A stretch of 12,218 nucleotides of DNA from Oscillospiraceae bacterium (GCA_016290695.1 JAEEUX010000052.1:1-12218), one strand, 5' to 3'; shown: positions 1 to 8,035, counted from the stretch's first letter. Numbers and translations: made by a program. The notes: generated from the sequence alone by a model not told the origin.

Positions 1-581
1 TTCAGAACCCGGATAACCAGCTTGTCGCAAACGTCGTAGAGGCCGATGTCGCTTTCGGTCCGGAGAACCTCGGCGTCCCTCCCGCGGAGATACGCGAACG
101 GGTGGATGAAGCGCTTAAAGCCGTCGGCATGTATAAATTCCGCCTCCACGCCCCGCATCTTCTTTCCGGCGGACAGAAGCAGAGAGTAGCCATTGCAGGG
201 ATTATCGCGATGCGCCCCAAATGCATAGTTTTGGACGAACCTACCGCCATGCTCGATCCGCTCGGGCGCTCGGAGGTCATAGAAACGATAAAGCGGCTTA
301 ACGCCGAGCTCGGTATCACCGTCGTCCTCATAACGCACCATATGAACGAAACTATCGACGCGGACAGGCTGATAGTCATGTCTGACGGTAAGCTTATTAA
401 AGACGGTGCTCCGAGAGACGTTTTTTCTGATGTGGAAGCGATGCGCTCCGCTGGCCTGTCCGTCCCGGAAACGACGCAGCTTATTTATGAGCTTAATAAA
501 TCCGGCTTCTCGCTTCCGCTTTCGGCGCTGAGCGTCGAGGAATGCGCACAAAGCATTTTCAGTGCACTGAAGCAACAATAA
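1..581 (+). CDS. ecfA1: Energy-coupling factor transporter ATPase EcfA1 (3' part only)
   Basis: This is the C-terminal part of an ABC ATPase. The open frame runs in from the left edge, with the first full codon at position 3, so the Walker A motif lies outside the window. Visible in order are the Q-loop (QNPDNQ, the first residues), an AFGPENLG segment typical of EcfA/CbiO ATPases, the signature LSGGQKQRVAIAG (about nt 162-200), Walker B with its glutamate (IVLDEPTAMLDP, about nt 228-263) and the switch histidine (ITHHMNE, about nt 328-348). The C-terminal tail of about 60 residues is as expected for EcfA. The next two genes encode the second ATPase and the transmembrane coupling protein, so this should be one half of the EcfA1-EcfA2 heterodimer that hydrolyses ATP on the cytoplasmic side of the importer. 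The A1 assignment rests on its first place in the cluster and on the Q-loop sequence. No substrate-binding S component is visible. Confidence 0.93.
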   Translation, partial: QNPDNQLVANVVEADVAFGPENLGVPPAEIRERVDEALKAVGMYKFRLHAPHLLSGGQKQRVAIAGIIAMRPKCIVLDEPTAMLDPLGRSEVIETIKRLNAELGITVVLITHHMNETIDADRLIVMSDGKLIKDGAPRDVFSDVEAMRSAGLSVPETTQLIYELNKSGFSLPLSALSVEECAQSIFSALKQQ

Positions 582-608
582 TCCCGCAGTTTTTAAGGAG
601 AGCATGAA

Positions 609-1475
609 ATGGCTCCTGTTTTAAAGGTTGAAAATCTCACCCATCTTTACAGCGAAGGCACTCCCTTTGAAAGAGTGGCTATAAAAGATGTTTGCTTTGA
701 GGCCGATAAGGGCGAGATAATAGGAATAATAGGCCACACGGGCTCGGGTAAATCGACTTTTATCCAGCATCTGAACGGCCTTTTAAAGCCCAGCTCCGGC
801 AAGGTTTATTTCAACGGAGAGGATATTTGGGCTTCAAAGGAAACGGTTCACGGCGTCCGCTTCAAGGTCGGACTCGTTTTCCAATATCCCGAATACCAGC
901 TCTTTGAGGAAACGGTATATAAGGATATCGCGTTTGGCCCCAAAAATATGAAGCTCAGCGAGGCAGAGATAGACGCCCGCGTCCGCGAGGCCGCCGATTT
1001 TACCGGCGTCACAGAGGAAATGCTTCAAAAATCCCCGTTTGACCTCTCGGGCGGGCAGAAGCGCAGAGTCGCAATTGCAGGCGTTATCGCCATGAGGCCT
1101 GAGGTGCTCATCCTCGACGAACCCACCGCGGGGCTCGACCCGCAGGGAAGCGAGGAGATTCTTGATAATATCAGGTACTACCACAAGAAAATGGGCTCCA
1201 CGGTCATCTTCGTTACTCACAGCATGGAGGAAATTGCCAATACGGTAGATCGCCTCGCGGTCTTTTCGGATTCACAGATAGTCATGCAGGGGACACCCCG
1301 GGAGGTTTTCGCGCGGGACAAGGAGCTTGAGGCGATAAACCTTTCCGTTCCCGAGGTTACGCGCGTAATGCTCCGCCTCAAGGAGCTCGGGCTCAGCCTT
1401 GACGCTTCGAGTTTCACCGTCGAGCAGGCGAAGGCCACGCTCGTCGGGCTTGGAAAGGAGCGCGGACTTTGCTGA
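609..1475 (+). CDS. ecfA2: Energy-coupling factor transporter ATPase EcfA2
   Basis: A complete 288-residue ABC ATPase, the usual length for EcfA2. Motifs in order: Walker A GHTGSGKS (residues 42-49), Q-loop FQYPEYQLFEETV (91-103, the PEYQLFEETV form being characteristic of EcfA2), signature LSGGQKRRVAIAG (146-158), Walker B LILDEPTAGLDP (167-178) and switch histidine VTHSMEE (202-208). The ATG at 609 is preceded by AAGGAG at 595-600, eight bases upstream. The gene starts 27 bases after ecfA1, and its last codons overlap the start of ecfT. By family knowledge it pairs with EcfA1 to power uptake of vitamins or metal ions through exchangeable S components, which are usually encoded elsewhere on the chromosome. 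Confidence 0.95.
   Translation: MAPVLKVENLTHLYSEGTPFERVAIKDVCFEADKGEIIGIIGHTGSGKSTFIQHLNGLLKPSSGKVYFNGEDIWASKETVHGVRFKVGLVFQYPEYQLFEETVYKDIAFGPKNMKLSEAEIDARVREAADFTGVTEEMLQKSPFDLSGGQKRRVAIAGVIAMRPEVLILDEPTAGLDPQGSEEILDNIRYYHKKMGSTVIFVTHSMEEIANTVDRLAVFSDSQIVMQGTPREVFARDKELEAINLSVPEVTRVMLRLKELGLSLDASSFTVEQAKATLVGLGKERGLC
1454..1471 (+). promoter_or_regulatory. Ribosome binding site and TTG start of ecfT
   Basis: AAAGGAG at 1454-1460 lies eight bases before the TTG at 1469-1471, inside the end of ecfA2. No in-frame ATG is available before the conserved N-terminal LGQYFPGD segment, so TTG is the best-supported start. Confidence 0.75.
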
Positions 1476-2272
1476 AAAACATTACCCTGGGGCAATATTT
1501 CCCCGGCGATACCTTTATTCATCGCCTCGACCCACGCTCGAAAATACTGATTACCATTGCATTCATCGTCGCACTGTTCATCGCGCACGGGGCGGCTTCC
1601 TATGCCGTTTGCGCTGCGTTTCTGGCGCTGTGCGTCGTGATATCTAAAATAAAAGCTAAGGCGCTTTTCAGCGGACTCAAGCCTATCATAATAATTATCC
1701 TTATTACGGCTGTGCTGAACCTTTTCTACACTCAGGGCGAGGTGCTCGTTTCGTTTTGGATTTTCAAGATAACGAAGGAGGGTATTTTTGCCGCCGTATT
1801 CATGATGCTCAGAATCGTCATGCTTATCTGCGGGACTTTCCTTCTCACGTATACGACGGCGCCTATGCAGCTAACGGACGCGATAGAGAGCCTGCTGGCC
1901 CCTATGAAAAAGATTAAATTTCCGGTGCATGAGCTTGCCATGATGATGAGCATTGCTCTGCGCTTTATCCCCACGCTTATAGAAGAAACCGATAAGATAA
2001 TGAGCGCGCAGAAGGCGCGCGGAGCCGATTTTGAAACAGGCGGACTTATCTCCCGGGCAAAGGCTATGCTGCCGCTGCTCATTCCGCTTTTTATCAGCGC
2101 GTTCAGGCGCGCGGACGAGCTCGCGACGGCTATGGAGAGCCGCTGCTACAGCGGCGGCGAGGGCCGCACGAGGATGAAACAGCTGAAGTTCCTCGGCTGC
2201 GACGCCGTGGCAGCCGCAGTGACGATCTTGTTCGTCGCCTGCGTATGCGTTTTGAAACATTTCGGTATTTGA
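1469..2272 (+). CDS. ecfT: Energy-coupling factor transporter transmembrane protein EcfT
   Basis: A 267-residue integral membrane protein with hydrophobic segments near residues 27-60, 70-90, 106-128 and 242-262. Between the last two lies the long cytoplasmic coupling-helix region. That region holds the two arginine motifs through which EcfT grips the two ATPases: A183-R184-G185 (in QKARGAD) and the second site A221-M-E-S-R225-C-Y227. The N-terminal segment with HRLDPRSK is typical of the family. The start is a TTG at 1469, supported by AAAGGAG at 1454-1460 (eight-base gap). It overlaps the end of ecfA2 by seven bases, which suggests translational coupling of the T and A subunits. The second arginine motif is Ser-Arg-Cys rather than the textbook Ala-Arg-Gly, but the arginine is kept, so the protein is probably functional. 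Confidence 0.94.
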   Translation: MLKNITLGQYFPGDTFIHRLDPRSKILITIAFIVALFIAHGAASYAVCAAFLALCVVISKIKAKALFSGLKPIIIIILITAVLNLFYTQGEVLVSFWIFKITKEGIFAAVFMMLRIVMLICGTFLLTYTTAPMQLTDAIESLLAPMKKIKFPVHELAMMMSIALRFIPTLIEETDKIMSAQKARGADFETGGLISRAKAMLPLLIPLFISAFRRADELATAMESRCYSGGEGRTRMKQLKFLGCDAVAAAVTILFVACVCVLKHFGI

Positions 2273-2282
2273 CGGTGAAGCC

Positions 2283-3047
2283 ATGCGAAATATAGCAATG
2301 CGTCTCAGATATGCGGGAACGGCCTATCACGGCTGGCAGCGCCAAAAGAACGACCTCACCGTTCAGGGTCTCGTGGAGGATGCGCTGAACGCTATACTCA
2401 AGTGCAAAACAAACGTCGTCGGCTGCGGGAGGACGGACGCGGGAGTCCACGCGATGAAATATTGCGCCAATTTCCGCACGGAGGCGACTATTCCTGCCGA
2501 TAAGCTGCACCTTGCGATGAATGCGCGCCTGCCCGACGATATTGCCGTCTGCGATGCGGTTGAGGTTGAAGACTCATTCCATTCCGTTTTTTCCTGTGAG
2601 AAAAAGGAATACACATATTTTATTACGAATTCCAATATTCGCGATCCGTTCCTCGAAAACAGAACGTGGTTTTTCCCTGCGCAGCTCGACCTGAGCGTTA
2701 TGCGCGAAGCCGCTGCCGCCTTTTGCGGGACACACGATTTCTCCGCTGTGAGGTCGGTGGGGACGAACGTGAAGACCACGGTGCGCACGGTCCATTATTT
2801 CGACGTGGAGAGGGATGGAACACAGCTTCAAATGAGAGTATGCGCCAACGGCTTCCTGTATAATATGGCGAGAGCCATGGTGGGAACGCTCGTTTTCGCC
2901 TCGCTCGGGAAGATAAAGCCGGAGGAAATAGCCTCCGTCCTCGAGAAAGGGGAACGCAGTCTCGCAGGGCCGACAGCTCCGGCCTGCGGCTTGTATATGA
3001 CGGGCGTATGGTACGGCGGTAAGGCGGGAGAAATGATGCTCAAATGA
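2283..3047 (+). CDS. truA: tRNA pseudouridine(38-40) synthase TruA
   Basis: Converts uridines 38-40 of the tRNA anticodon arm to pseudouridine in the cytoplasm. The 254-residue protein has the family's N-terminal YAGTAYHGWQRQ segment (residues 10-21) and the catalytic motif GCGRTDAGVHA (47-57), with D52 as the expected nucleophile. Further on it has ALPDD-like NARLPDDIAV, a KEYTYFI strand and the C-terminal FLYNMARAMVGTL segment, which are all TruA hallmarks. Length is normal (about 245-265). The ATG at 2283 follows ecfT by ten bases with only a weak ribosome site (GGTGAAG), so expression may rely on coupling to ecfT. ecfA1-ecfA2-ecfT-truA is a common Firmicute arrangement, usually downstream of the ribosomal protein/rpoA-rplQ cluster. 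Confidence 0.96.
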   Translation: MRNIAMRLRYAGTAYHGWQRQKNDLTVQGLVEDALNAILKCKTNVVGCGRTDAGVHAMKYCANFRTEATIPADKLHLAMNARLPDDIAVCDAVEVEDSFHSVFSCEKKEYTYFITNSNIRDPFLENRTWFFPAQLDLSVMREAAAAFCGTHDFSAVRSVGTNVKTTVRTVHYFDVERDGTQLQMRVCANGFLYNMARAMVGTLVFASLGKIKPEEIASVLEKGERSLAGPTAPACGLYMTGVWYGGKAGEMMLK

Positions 3048-4171
3048 AAAATGAAAACAATGAAGCTCGCCCCATGAAAAAAATATTCCTGCTGCTCCTT
3101 TTGCTTCTTATCATGCTTCTTGCTGTTCTCGCGGCGCTGAACCTTGATAAGATAAAGCAGACGCCGATATACGCGACGCTTGAAAAACTCGTTTCGCAAG
3201 ACGAAGGAGAGGGTGAATTTTCCTTCGACGCTTATTCCGATAATATCTTCGCGGAAATGTCGGGCGGACTCGTCGTCGCCTCGTCCTCGGCGTATCAGGT
3301 ACTGGATAATAAAGGCAAGAAGACAGCCGGCGCGCTCGTTTCGCTGCCTGAGCCGATGGTAACCGCGTCGAGCGGCGGTGCTGTTATCTGGAGCGCCTCA
3401 ACGGGCTCCTTCATCCTCGTTTCTCCGGAAGGGAAGACGAAGAGCTTCAAAAACGAAAACACGATAATCTCAGCCTCCGTAAGCGAGAGCGGCTTCTATG
3501 CCATAGCCACGGAGGAACCGAACTACAAGGGCCTTGTAACGGTTTATGATAAGTCCTTTGAGCCGGTCTATAAATGGTACAGCGGCGAAGCTTATCTCAT
3601 GGGCGCGGACATAAACCCAATAGGAACGGAGCTTTTTGCCGTGACTGTCGGCGGAGAGAGTACGAGGTTCATAAGGTATTCGCTATCAGGCGAGGAACCG
3701 ATCGGATCGTATGTAGATGAGGGCAATATCGTAATGGATGAAAAATTCATCTCCGCAAACCGCTACTGCGCGATATCAGACAATAAGCTTGTTTTCCTTA
3801 ATGGCAGCGCTGAGCTGAGCGGAACCTACGATTTCTCCGATAAATACTTAAAGGATTATTCGCTGGACGGCTCCGGCTTTGTGGCTCTCGTTCTCGGAAA
3901 CCACAAAACGGGCGGCGTCAACGAGCTAGTCAGCGTGAGCCCGAACGGAGAAGTCCTCGGGCAGGCGACGCTGGATTCTGAAATCAGGCATCTCAGCGCG
4001 GGAAGAAAATATATTTGCGCCGTTTACGCGGATAAAACCGTGATTTACGATAGTTCCCTTAACATGAAGAAAGAGTTTGAAAATTCAGCCGGAGTCAATT
4101 TCGCGTTTATATGCGGAAACGGTTCCGCGATAATGCTGTCAGGAAGCGAGGCTGTTCAGGCGGAGTTCTGA
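3044..4171 (+). CDS. Membrane-anchored DUF5711-like protein, probable extracytoplasmic beta-propeller
   Basis: A 375-residue protein with a short lysine/arginine-containing N-terminus, one hydrophobic segment (about residues 14-32) and a long soluble part. That part is rich in short beta-like repeats with turns such as SPEGK, SPNGE and SLDGSG, which suggests a WD/PQQ-like propeller outside the cell. The pattern (GFYAIATEEPNYKGLVTVYD around residues 145-170, followed by a W/Y-S-G segment and later a KTVIYD strand) matches my memory of the DUF5711 family of Clostridia; this assignment is from memory and was not searched. The start ATG at 3044 overlaps the truA stop by four bases (ATGA), so translation is probably coupled. 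A second ATG at 3074 lies just before the hydrophobic segment but has no ribosome site. The function is unknown. The cvpA-like gene directly follows, and such pairing suggests a joint envelope role. Confidence 0.78.
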   Translation: MKNENNEARPMKKIFLLLLLLLIMLLAVLAALNLDKIKQTPIYATLEKLVSQDEGEGEFSFDAYSDNIFAEMSGGLVVASSSAYQVLDNKGKKTAGALVSLPEPMVTASSGGAVIWSASTGSFILVSPEGKTKSFKNENTIISASVSESGFYAIATEEPNYKGLVTVYDKSFEPVYKWYSGEAYLMGADINPIGTELFAVTVGGESTRFIRYSLSGEEPIGSYVDEGNIVMDEKFISANRYCAISDNKLVFLNGSAELSGTYDFSDKYLKDYSLDGSGFVALVLGNHKTGGVNELVSVSPNGEVLGQATLDSEIRHLSAGRKYICAVYADKTVIYDSSLNMKKEFENSAGVNFAFICGNGSAIMLSGSEAVQAEF

Positions 4172-4193
4172 ATGGCCGGAAAGGAAATACGCA

Positions 4194-4925
4194 ATGCACA
4201 TTTTAATTGACCTTGTTCTGATTGCGATAGTCGCTTTTTCGGCTTGGAAGGGGTACAGGAAGGGCCTGATCCTCGGAGTAAGCGGCATCATAGCGCTTAT
4301 AATTGCTTTCTTCGGAGCAAGGTGCGTCTCGAATAACTATTCGCAGGAATTCGTTTCAATGCTCGAACCCTTCGTGAGCGGCGTGGTGGACTCGTCCCTC
4401 GATAAGAGCGATGATAATCTCCTCGAGGATTACGAGGAAAACACTCTTGAGGGTGAAACAGCGCAGACGGCGGCACCCGCAAAAAACCAGTCTGAGGAAT
4501 ACTCTGTTACCTACGAAACCCTCAAAACCCTAGGCATTCTCCGAAACTCGGCGGACAGTCTCACGCAGGAAATTACGGATACGGTTAAGAGCGCGGGCAA
4601 AACCATTCGCGCTGCTATTGTATCGACGCTGAGCGAGAAGATAACCTACGTTATTACCTTTGCGCTCGTGTTTATAATGATTGTCATTGTCTTTACGGTT
4701 TTGGCAAATATCATTAATCTTGCCTTCAAGCTTCCGGGGCTTGACCTTCTGAACGGCGCGGGCGGGCTCATTTTTGGGCTCATAAAGGGCATGATTTTTG
4801 TATACCTTATTGCGTGGATACTCAGCTATCTCGGCGTTTTTATCGGCAAGAACCTTGTAGACGATACTTTTTTCCTCAGATTTTTGATGGATCATAATCT
4901 GCTTGTGGACATTCTCAAGGGCTGA
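4194..4925 (+). CDS. CvpA family membrane protein
   Basis: A 243-residue protein with the CvpA layout. A first membrane helix at about residues 3-18 is followed by the diagnostic short turn WKGYRKGL (18-25) and a second helix (about 25-43). Two more helices follow near 150-172 and 193-216, with the glycine-rich GAGGLIFGLIKG segment typical of the family just before and at the start of the last one. Between helices 2 and 3 lies an insertion of about 100 residues that is acidic and probably disordered (DDNLLEDYEENTLEGE) and then helical. The ATG at 4194 has AAGGAA at 4181-4186, seven bases upstream. CvpA was named from colicin V production in E. coli; in Firmicutes the role is not settled, with links to envelope homeostasis. 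It stands between the DUF5711-like gene and the phospholipid synthase gene, which fits an envelope function. Confidence 0.85.
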   Translation: MHILIDLVLIAIVAFSAWKGYRKGLILGVSGIIALIIAFFGARCVSNNYSQEFVSMLEPFVSGVVDSSLDKSDDNLLEDYEENTLEGETAQTAAPAKNQSEEYSVTYETLKTLGILRNSADSLTQEITDTVKSAGKTIRAAIVSTLSEKITYVITFALVFIMIVIVFTVLANIINLAFKLPGLDLLNGAGGLIFGLIKGMIFVYLIAWILSYLGVFIGKNLVDDTFFLRFLMDHNLLVDILKG

Positions 4926-4950
4926 TAAAGCATTAAGGCATTTTTCAATT

Positions 4951-4970
4951 AGAAGGTGACGCGGAAAATG
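4951..4970 (+). promoter_or_regulatory. Ribosome binding site deciding the pgsA-like start
   Basis: AGAAGGTGA at 4951-4959 is a near-complete anti-16S match and lies eight bases before the ATG at 4968-4970. The GTG at 4956 in the same frame is inside this ribosome site, so it cannot plausibly be the start. Confidence 0.75.
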
Positions 4971-5510
4971 AATATTCCGAATTTGCTGTCCATTATCAGG
5001 ATATGCCTTGTCCCGGCCTTTATTCTGACATATTTCAGCGGGATAGAACACAGCGCATTCTGGGCGGCGGGCATATATATAATCGCTTCCATTACCGACG
5101 TTCTGGACGGCAGAATAGCAAGAAAGTATAATCTGACCACAAACCTCGGGCGTATTCTCGATCCTCTCGGCGATAAACTCATGACGCTTTCCGTCCTTTG
5201 CTGCATTACGATAGACCAGGTTATCCCGCTTTGGGCGCTCGCCATAGTAATATGCAAGGAGCTGCTCATGGGCATTGGCGGAATGATTATAATTAAAAAA
5301 TTTCAAGAAATGCCACCCTCGAACTACTTTGGCAAAAGTTCAACGGTTGTATTTTTTGCCGTTTGTGTTATACTCATGTTGTTCAGAAATATTCCCACCA
5401 ATATAGCGGCTTATATGATAAGCTTTGCGATTGTTGTAATGATATTGGCTTTTGTCAGCTATCTTATTAAATATATTAATATTATGCGCGGCGAACATGA
5501 CAGAAAATGA
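4968..5510 (+). CDS. pgsA: CDP-diacylglycerol-glycerol-3-phosphate 3-phosphatidyltransferase-like protein (CDP-alcohol phosphatidyltransferase family)
   Basis: A membrane enzyme of 180 residues, the usual PgsA length, that should join CDP-diacylglycerol to an alcohol phosphate, most likely glycerol-3-phosphate on the way to phosphatidylglycerol and cardiolipin. The family motif is fully present: D44-x2-D47-G48-x2-A51-R52-x8-G61-x3-D65-x3-D69, which binds the metal ions and the CDP moiety. The N-terminus MNIPNLLSIIRI is the typical PgsA opening, which supports the ATG at 4968. Several membrane helices follow (roughly 14-24, 30-45, 75-110, 125-170). The donor alcohol cannot be read from sequence alone; other members of the family use inositol phosphate, serine or choline, but length and N-terminus favour PgsA. 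It lies 42 bases after the cvpA-like gene in the same direction. Confidence 0.88.
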   Translation: MNIPNLLSIIRICLVPAFILTYFSGIEHSAFWAAGIYIIASITDVLDGRIARKYNLTTNLGRILDPLGDKLMTLSVLCCITIDQVIPLWALAIVICKELLMGIGGMIIIKKFQEMPPSNYFGKSSTVVFFAVCVILMLFRNIPTNIAAYMISFAIVVMILAFVSYLIKYINIMRGEHDRK

Positions 5511-5519
5511 ATTCTTATT

Positions 5520-5547
5520 TTGACTTTTGCTTTCTTTCATATATGAC
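5520..5547 (+). promoter_or_regulatory. Weak candidate promoter before the clpE-like gene
   Basis: TTGACT at 5520-5525 and TATGAC at 5542-5547 are separated by 16 bases, giving five of six and four of six matches to the sigma-A hexamers. Transcription would start close to the ribosome site, leaving a very short leader, so this is uncertain. The gene may instead be read from upstream, since no terminator lies between it and the pgsA-like gene. Confidence 0.25.
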
Positions 5548-5569
5548 CCGATGAGAAAGGAGTACGATT

Positions 5570-7885
5570 ATGCAACCGACCATCTGCTCAAGATGCAAGA
5601 AAAACGTCGCTGTTGTTTTTATCACAAAAATCGAAAACGGACAGACGGTAAATGAAGGGCTTTGCCTTAAATGTGCCAAAGAGCTTGGCATAAAGCCCGT
5701 TAACGATATGATGGCCAATATGGGCATTTCCGACGAGGATCTCGAAGGTATTTCCAGAGAAATGATGTCCGCCTTCGGAGGCGACGAAGATATCCCGAAC
5801 ATAGAGGACGGGGATGATGAGAACGGCAAAACCGCGACCTTCCCCTTCCTGAACAAGCTTTTCGGCGGCCCCGGCGGCCCCGGCCAGCCCATGCCCGAAC
5901 AGCAGCCGCAGCGCCCCGGAAGGGATAACGGCGAGCGGGAGAAATCCGGCGGCCGCAGCAATAAGCGCAAATTCCTTGAAAACTATTGCATTTCCCTCAC
6001 ACAGCGCGCGACGGAAGGCAAGCTTGACAAAATGATTGGCAGGGAAGAGGAGCTTTCCCGTGTTATCCAGATCCTCAACCGCCGCCAGAAGAATAATCCC
6101 TGCCTCATAGGCGAGCCCGGCGTCGGCAAAACGGCGATAGCCGAGGGCCTTGCCCAGCGCATCGTTGACGGAGAGGTTCCCTACAAGCTGCGCGATAAGG
6201 AGGTTTTCATGCTCGACCTCACCGCTCTTGTCGCGGGAACGCAGTTCCGCGGCCAGTTTGAGAGCCGCATGAAGGGCCTTATCGAAGAAATTAAAAAGCA
6301 GGGCAACATCATCCTCGTTATCGACGAGGTTCACAGTATCGTCGGCGCCGGCGACGCCGAGGGCAGCATGAATGCAGCGAATATCCTCAAGCCCGCTCTT
6401 TCAAGGGGCGAAATCCAGGTAATCGGCGCGACCACCTTCAACGAGTACAGAAAGAGCATCGAGAAGGATTCCGCGCTCGAAAGGCGCTTCCAGCCCGTTA
6501 TAGTCAACGAGCCCTCCATCGAGGACACGGTTAAGATAATCAAGGGTATCGCCGGGTATTATGAGGGCTTCCATATGGTGAAGATCCCGGACGAGATGGC
6601 CCGCCGCGCGGTAATCCTCTCCGAAAGATACATAACTGACCGTTACCTCCCCGATAAGGCGATTGACCTTATCGACGAGGCGTGCTCGGATATTAACCTC
6701 AAAAACAAGAACCTTGCGAAAATGGCCGAGCTCCAGCGCGAGAAAGACGACCTTGAGCGCGAGCATGAAATGCTCATATCCTCCGGCTCGGAGAACGAGG
6801 GCGATTTTGCCCGCCTCGCTGAGATAAAGAGCCGCCAGCTCAAGCTGGAAAACGAACTGACAGCTCTTAATAGCGAGGGCTACCCCGAGCTAACGATGGA
6901 TAGCCTTGCCCGCGTAATAGAGCTTTGGACGAAGATACCCGCCAGCAGCATCCGCGAGGATGAATACGAGCGTCTTGCAAAGCTTGAGGACCGCCTCAAG
7001 AAGCACATAGTCGGGCAGGACGAGGCCGTCGCCAAGGTCTGCGCCGCGATAAAGCGCAACCGCGTCGGCATTTCACCCAAGCGCAAGCCCGTTTCCTTCA
7101 TCTTCGTCGGCTCAACCGGCGTCGGCAAAACGGAGCTTGTCAAGCGCCTCGCCGAGGATATGTTCAGCACGCCCGAGTCGCTTATCCGCCTCGATATGTC
7201 CGAGTTCATGGAAAAGCATGCCGTTTCGCGCATCATCGGCTCGCCCCCGGGATACGTCGGCTATGACGAAGCGGGCCAGCTCACGGAGAAGATCCGCCGC
7301 AAGCCCTATTCCGTCATCCTTTTCGACGAAATTGAGAAGGCGCACCCGGACGTTATGAACATCCTCCTGCAAATTCTGGACGACGGACATATCACGGACG
7401 CGCACGGCAGAACGGTAAACTTTGAAAACACCATCATCATCATGACGACGAACGCCGGCAGCGACAAGAAGGGCAGCGGCACCGTCGGCTTCAACCTCAC
7501 GCTCAAGGAGCAGGGCCGCGAAAAGGCGCTGAAGGCTCTGAACGATTTCCTCAGACCCGAGTTTATAAACCGCATCGACGAGGTGGTTTACTTCAACCAT
7601 CTCAGCGAGGAAAATTTCAAGGGCATAGCGGAGATAATGATGAACGAGCTGCGTGAAAGTATGTCCGAGAAGAATTACAGTCTCGGCTATGACGATAAGC
7701 TGCTTGACTTCCTTGTAAAGAAGTCTTATTCCGTCGAGTACGGCGCAAGAAACCTCCGCAGAACCATCCAGCGCGAAGTGGAGGACAAGATAACCGAGCT
7801 CCTGATAGCAAATTACGCCGAGCCCTTCCGTTATATCTCCCTCACCGTTGAAAACGACGAGGTAAAGGTCACGGGTCTCAAGTAA
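5570..7885 (+). CDS. clpE: ATP-dependent Clp protease ATP-binding subunit, ClpE type (N-terminal zinc finger)
   Basis: A 771-residue HSP100 unfoldase with two AAA+ modules. The N-terminus has a four-cysteine zinc finger (C6-x2-C9 and C32-x2-C35) of the McsA/ClpE kind instead of the double Clp-N repeat of ClpC, which is why ClpE is chosen. An acidic and then Gly/Pro/Gln-rich linker (about residues 60-130) follows. AAA module 1 has Walker A GEPGVGKT (181-188) and Walker B IDE (251-253). A coiled-coil middle domain covers about 374-430. Module 2 has Walker A GSTGVGKT (514-521) and Walker B FDE (585-587). V639-G640-F641 forms the loop that docks on ClpP, so the protein probably feeds substrates to the ClpP peptidase. 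It is longer than B. subtilis ClpE (about 700) mainly because of the linker. The ribosome site AGAAAGGAG (5554-5562) lies seven bases before the ATG. No mcsA, mcsB or ctsR is adjacent. Confidence 0.92.
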   Translation: MQPTICSRCKKNVAVVFITKIENGQTVNEGLCLKCAKELGIKPVNDMMANMGISDEDLEGISREMMSAFGGDEDIPNIEDGDDENGKTATFPFLNKLFGGPGGPGQPMPEQQPQRPGRDNGEREKSGGRSNKRKFLENYCISLTQRATEGKLDKMIGREEELSRVIQILNRRQKNNPCLIGEPGVGKTAIAEGLAQRIVDGEVPYKLRDKEVFMLDLTALVAGTQFRGQFESRMKGLIEEIKKQGNIILVIDEVHSIVGAGDAEGSMNAANILKPALSRGEIQVIGATTFNEYRKSIEKDSALERRFQPVIVNEPSIEDTVKIIKGIAGYYEGFHMVKIPDEMARRAVILSERYITDRYLPDKAIDLIDEACSDINLKNKNLAKMAELQREKDDLEREHEMLISSGSENEGDFARLAEIKSRQLKLENELTALNSEGYPELTMDSLARVIELWTKIPASSIREDEYERLAKLEDRLKKHIVGQDEAVAKVCAAIKRNRVGISPKRKPVSFIFVGSTGVGKTELVKRLAEDMFSTPESLIRLDMSEFMEKHAVSRIIGSPPGYVGYDEAGQLTEKIRRKPYSVILFDEIEKAHPDVMNILLQILDDGHITDAHGRTVNFENTIIIMTTNAGSDKKGSGTVGFNLTLKEQGREKALKALNDFLRPEFINRIDEVVYFNHLSEENFKGIAEIMMNELRESMSEKNYSLGYDDKLLDFLVKKSYSVEYGARNLRRTIQREVEDKITELLIANYAEPFRYISLTVENDEVKVTGLK

Positions 7886-7903
7886 TCAAGCAAACAAATA
7901 ATT

Positions 7904-7947
7904 AACCACCGGCTAAACCGTATAATTCGGCTTGGCCGGTGGTTTTT
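7904..7947 (+). terminator. Rho-independent terminator after clpE
   Basis: The arms AACCACCGGC (7904-7913) and GCCGGTGGTT (7935-7944) form a perfect 10-bp stem. The loop contains a small inner CCG/CGG pair (7918-7920 with 7928-7930), and the T-run lies at 7943-7947. It closes the + strand series 18 bases after the clpE stop codon. Confidence 0.9.
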
Positions 7948-8035
7948 GCTGTAACAAGGAAAGCTGTCGAAGCACAAAAAGTTATTTTTCTTGCGTCAAT
8001 TCACTATGGTTTTCCTTGCAAAAAACAGATAATTG

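Noticed and set aside
4956..4967. GTG at 4956 as the start of the pgsA-like gene
   Set aside because: It lies within the AGAAGGTGA ribosome site; the ATG at 4968 has ideal spacing and gives the typical MNIPNLL opening.
5515..5569. CIRCE (HrcA) element before clpE
   Set aside because: No TTAGCACTC/GAGTGCTAA inverted repeat is present.
5588..6334. Long open frame on the - strand opposite the 5' half of clpE
   Set aside because: It is the antisense shadow of a strongly conserved AAA+ gene in GC-rich third positions; no promoter or ribosome site.
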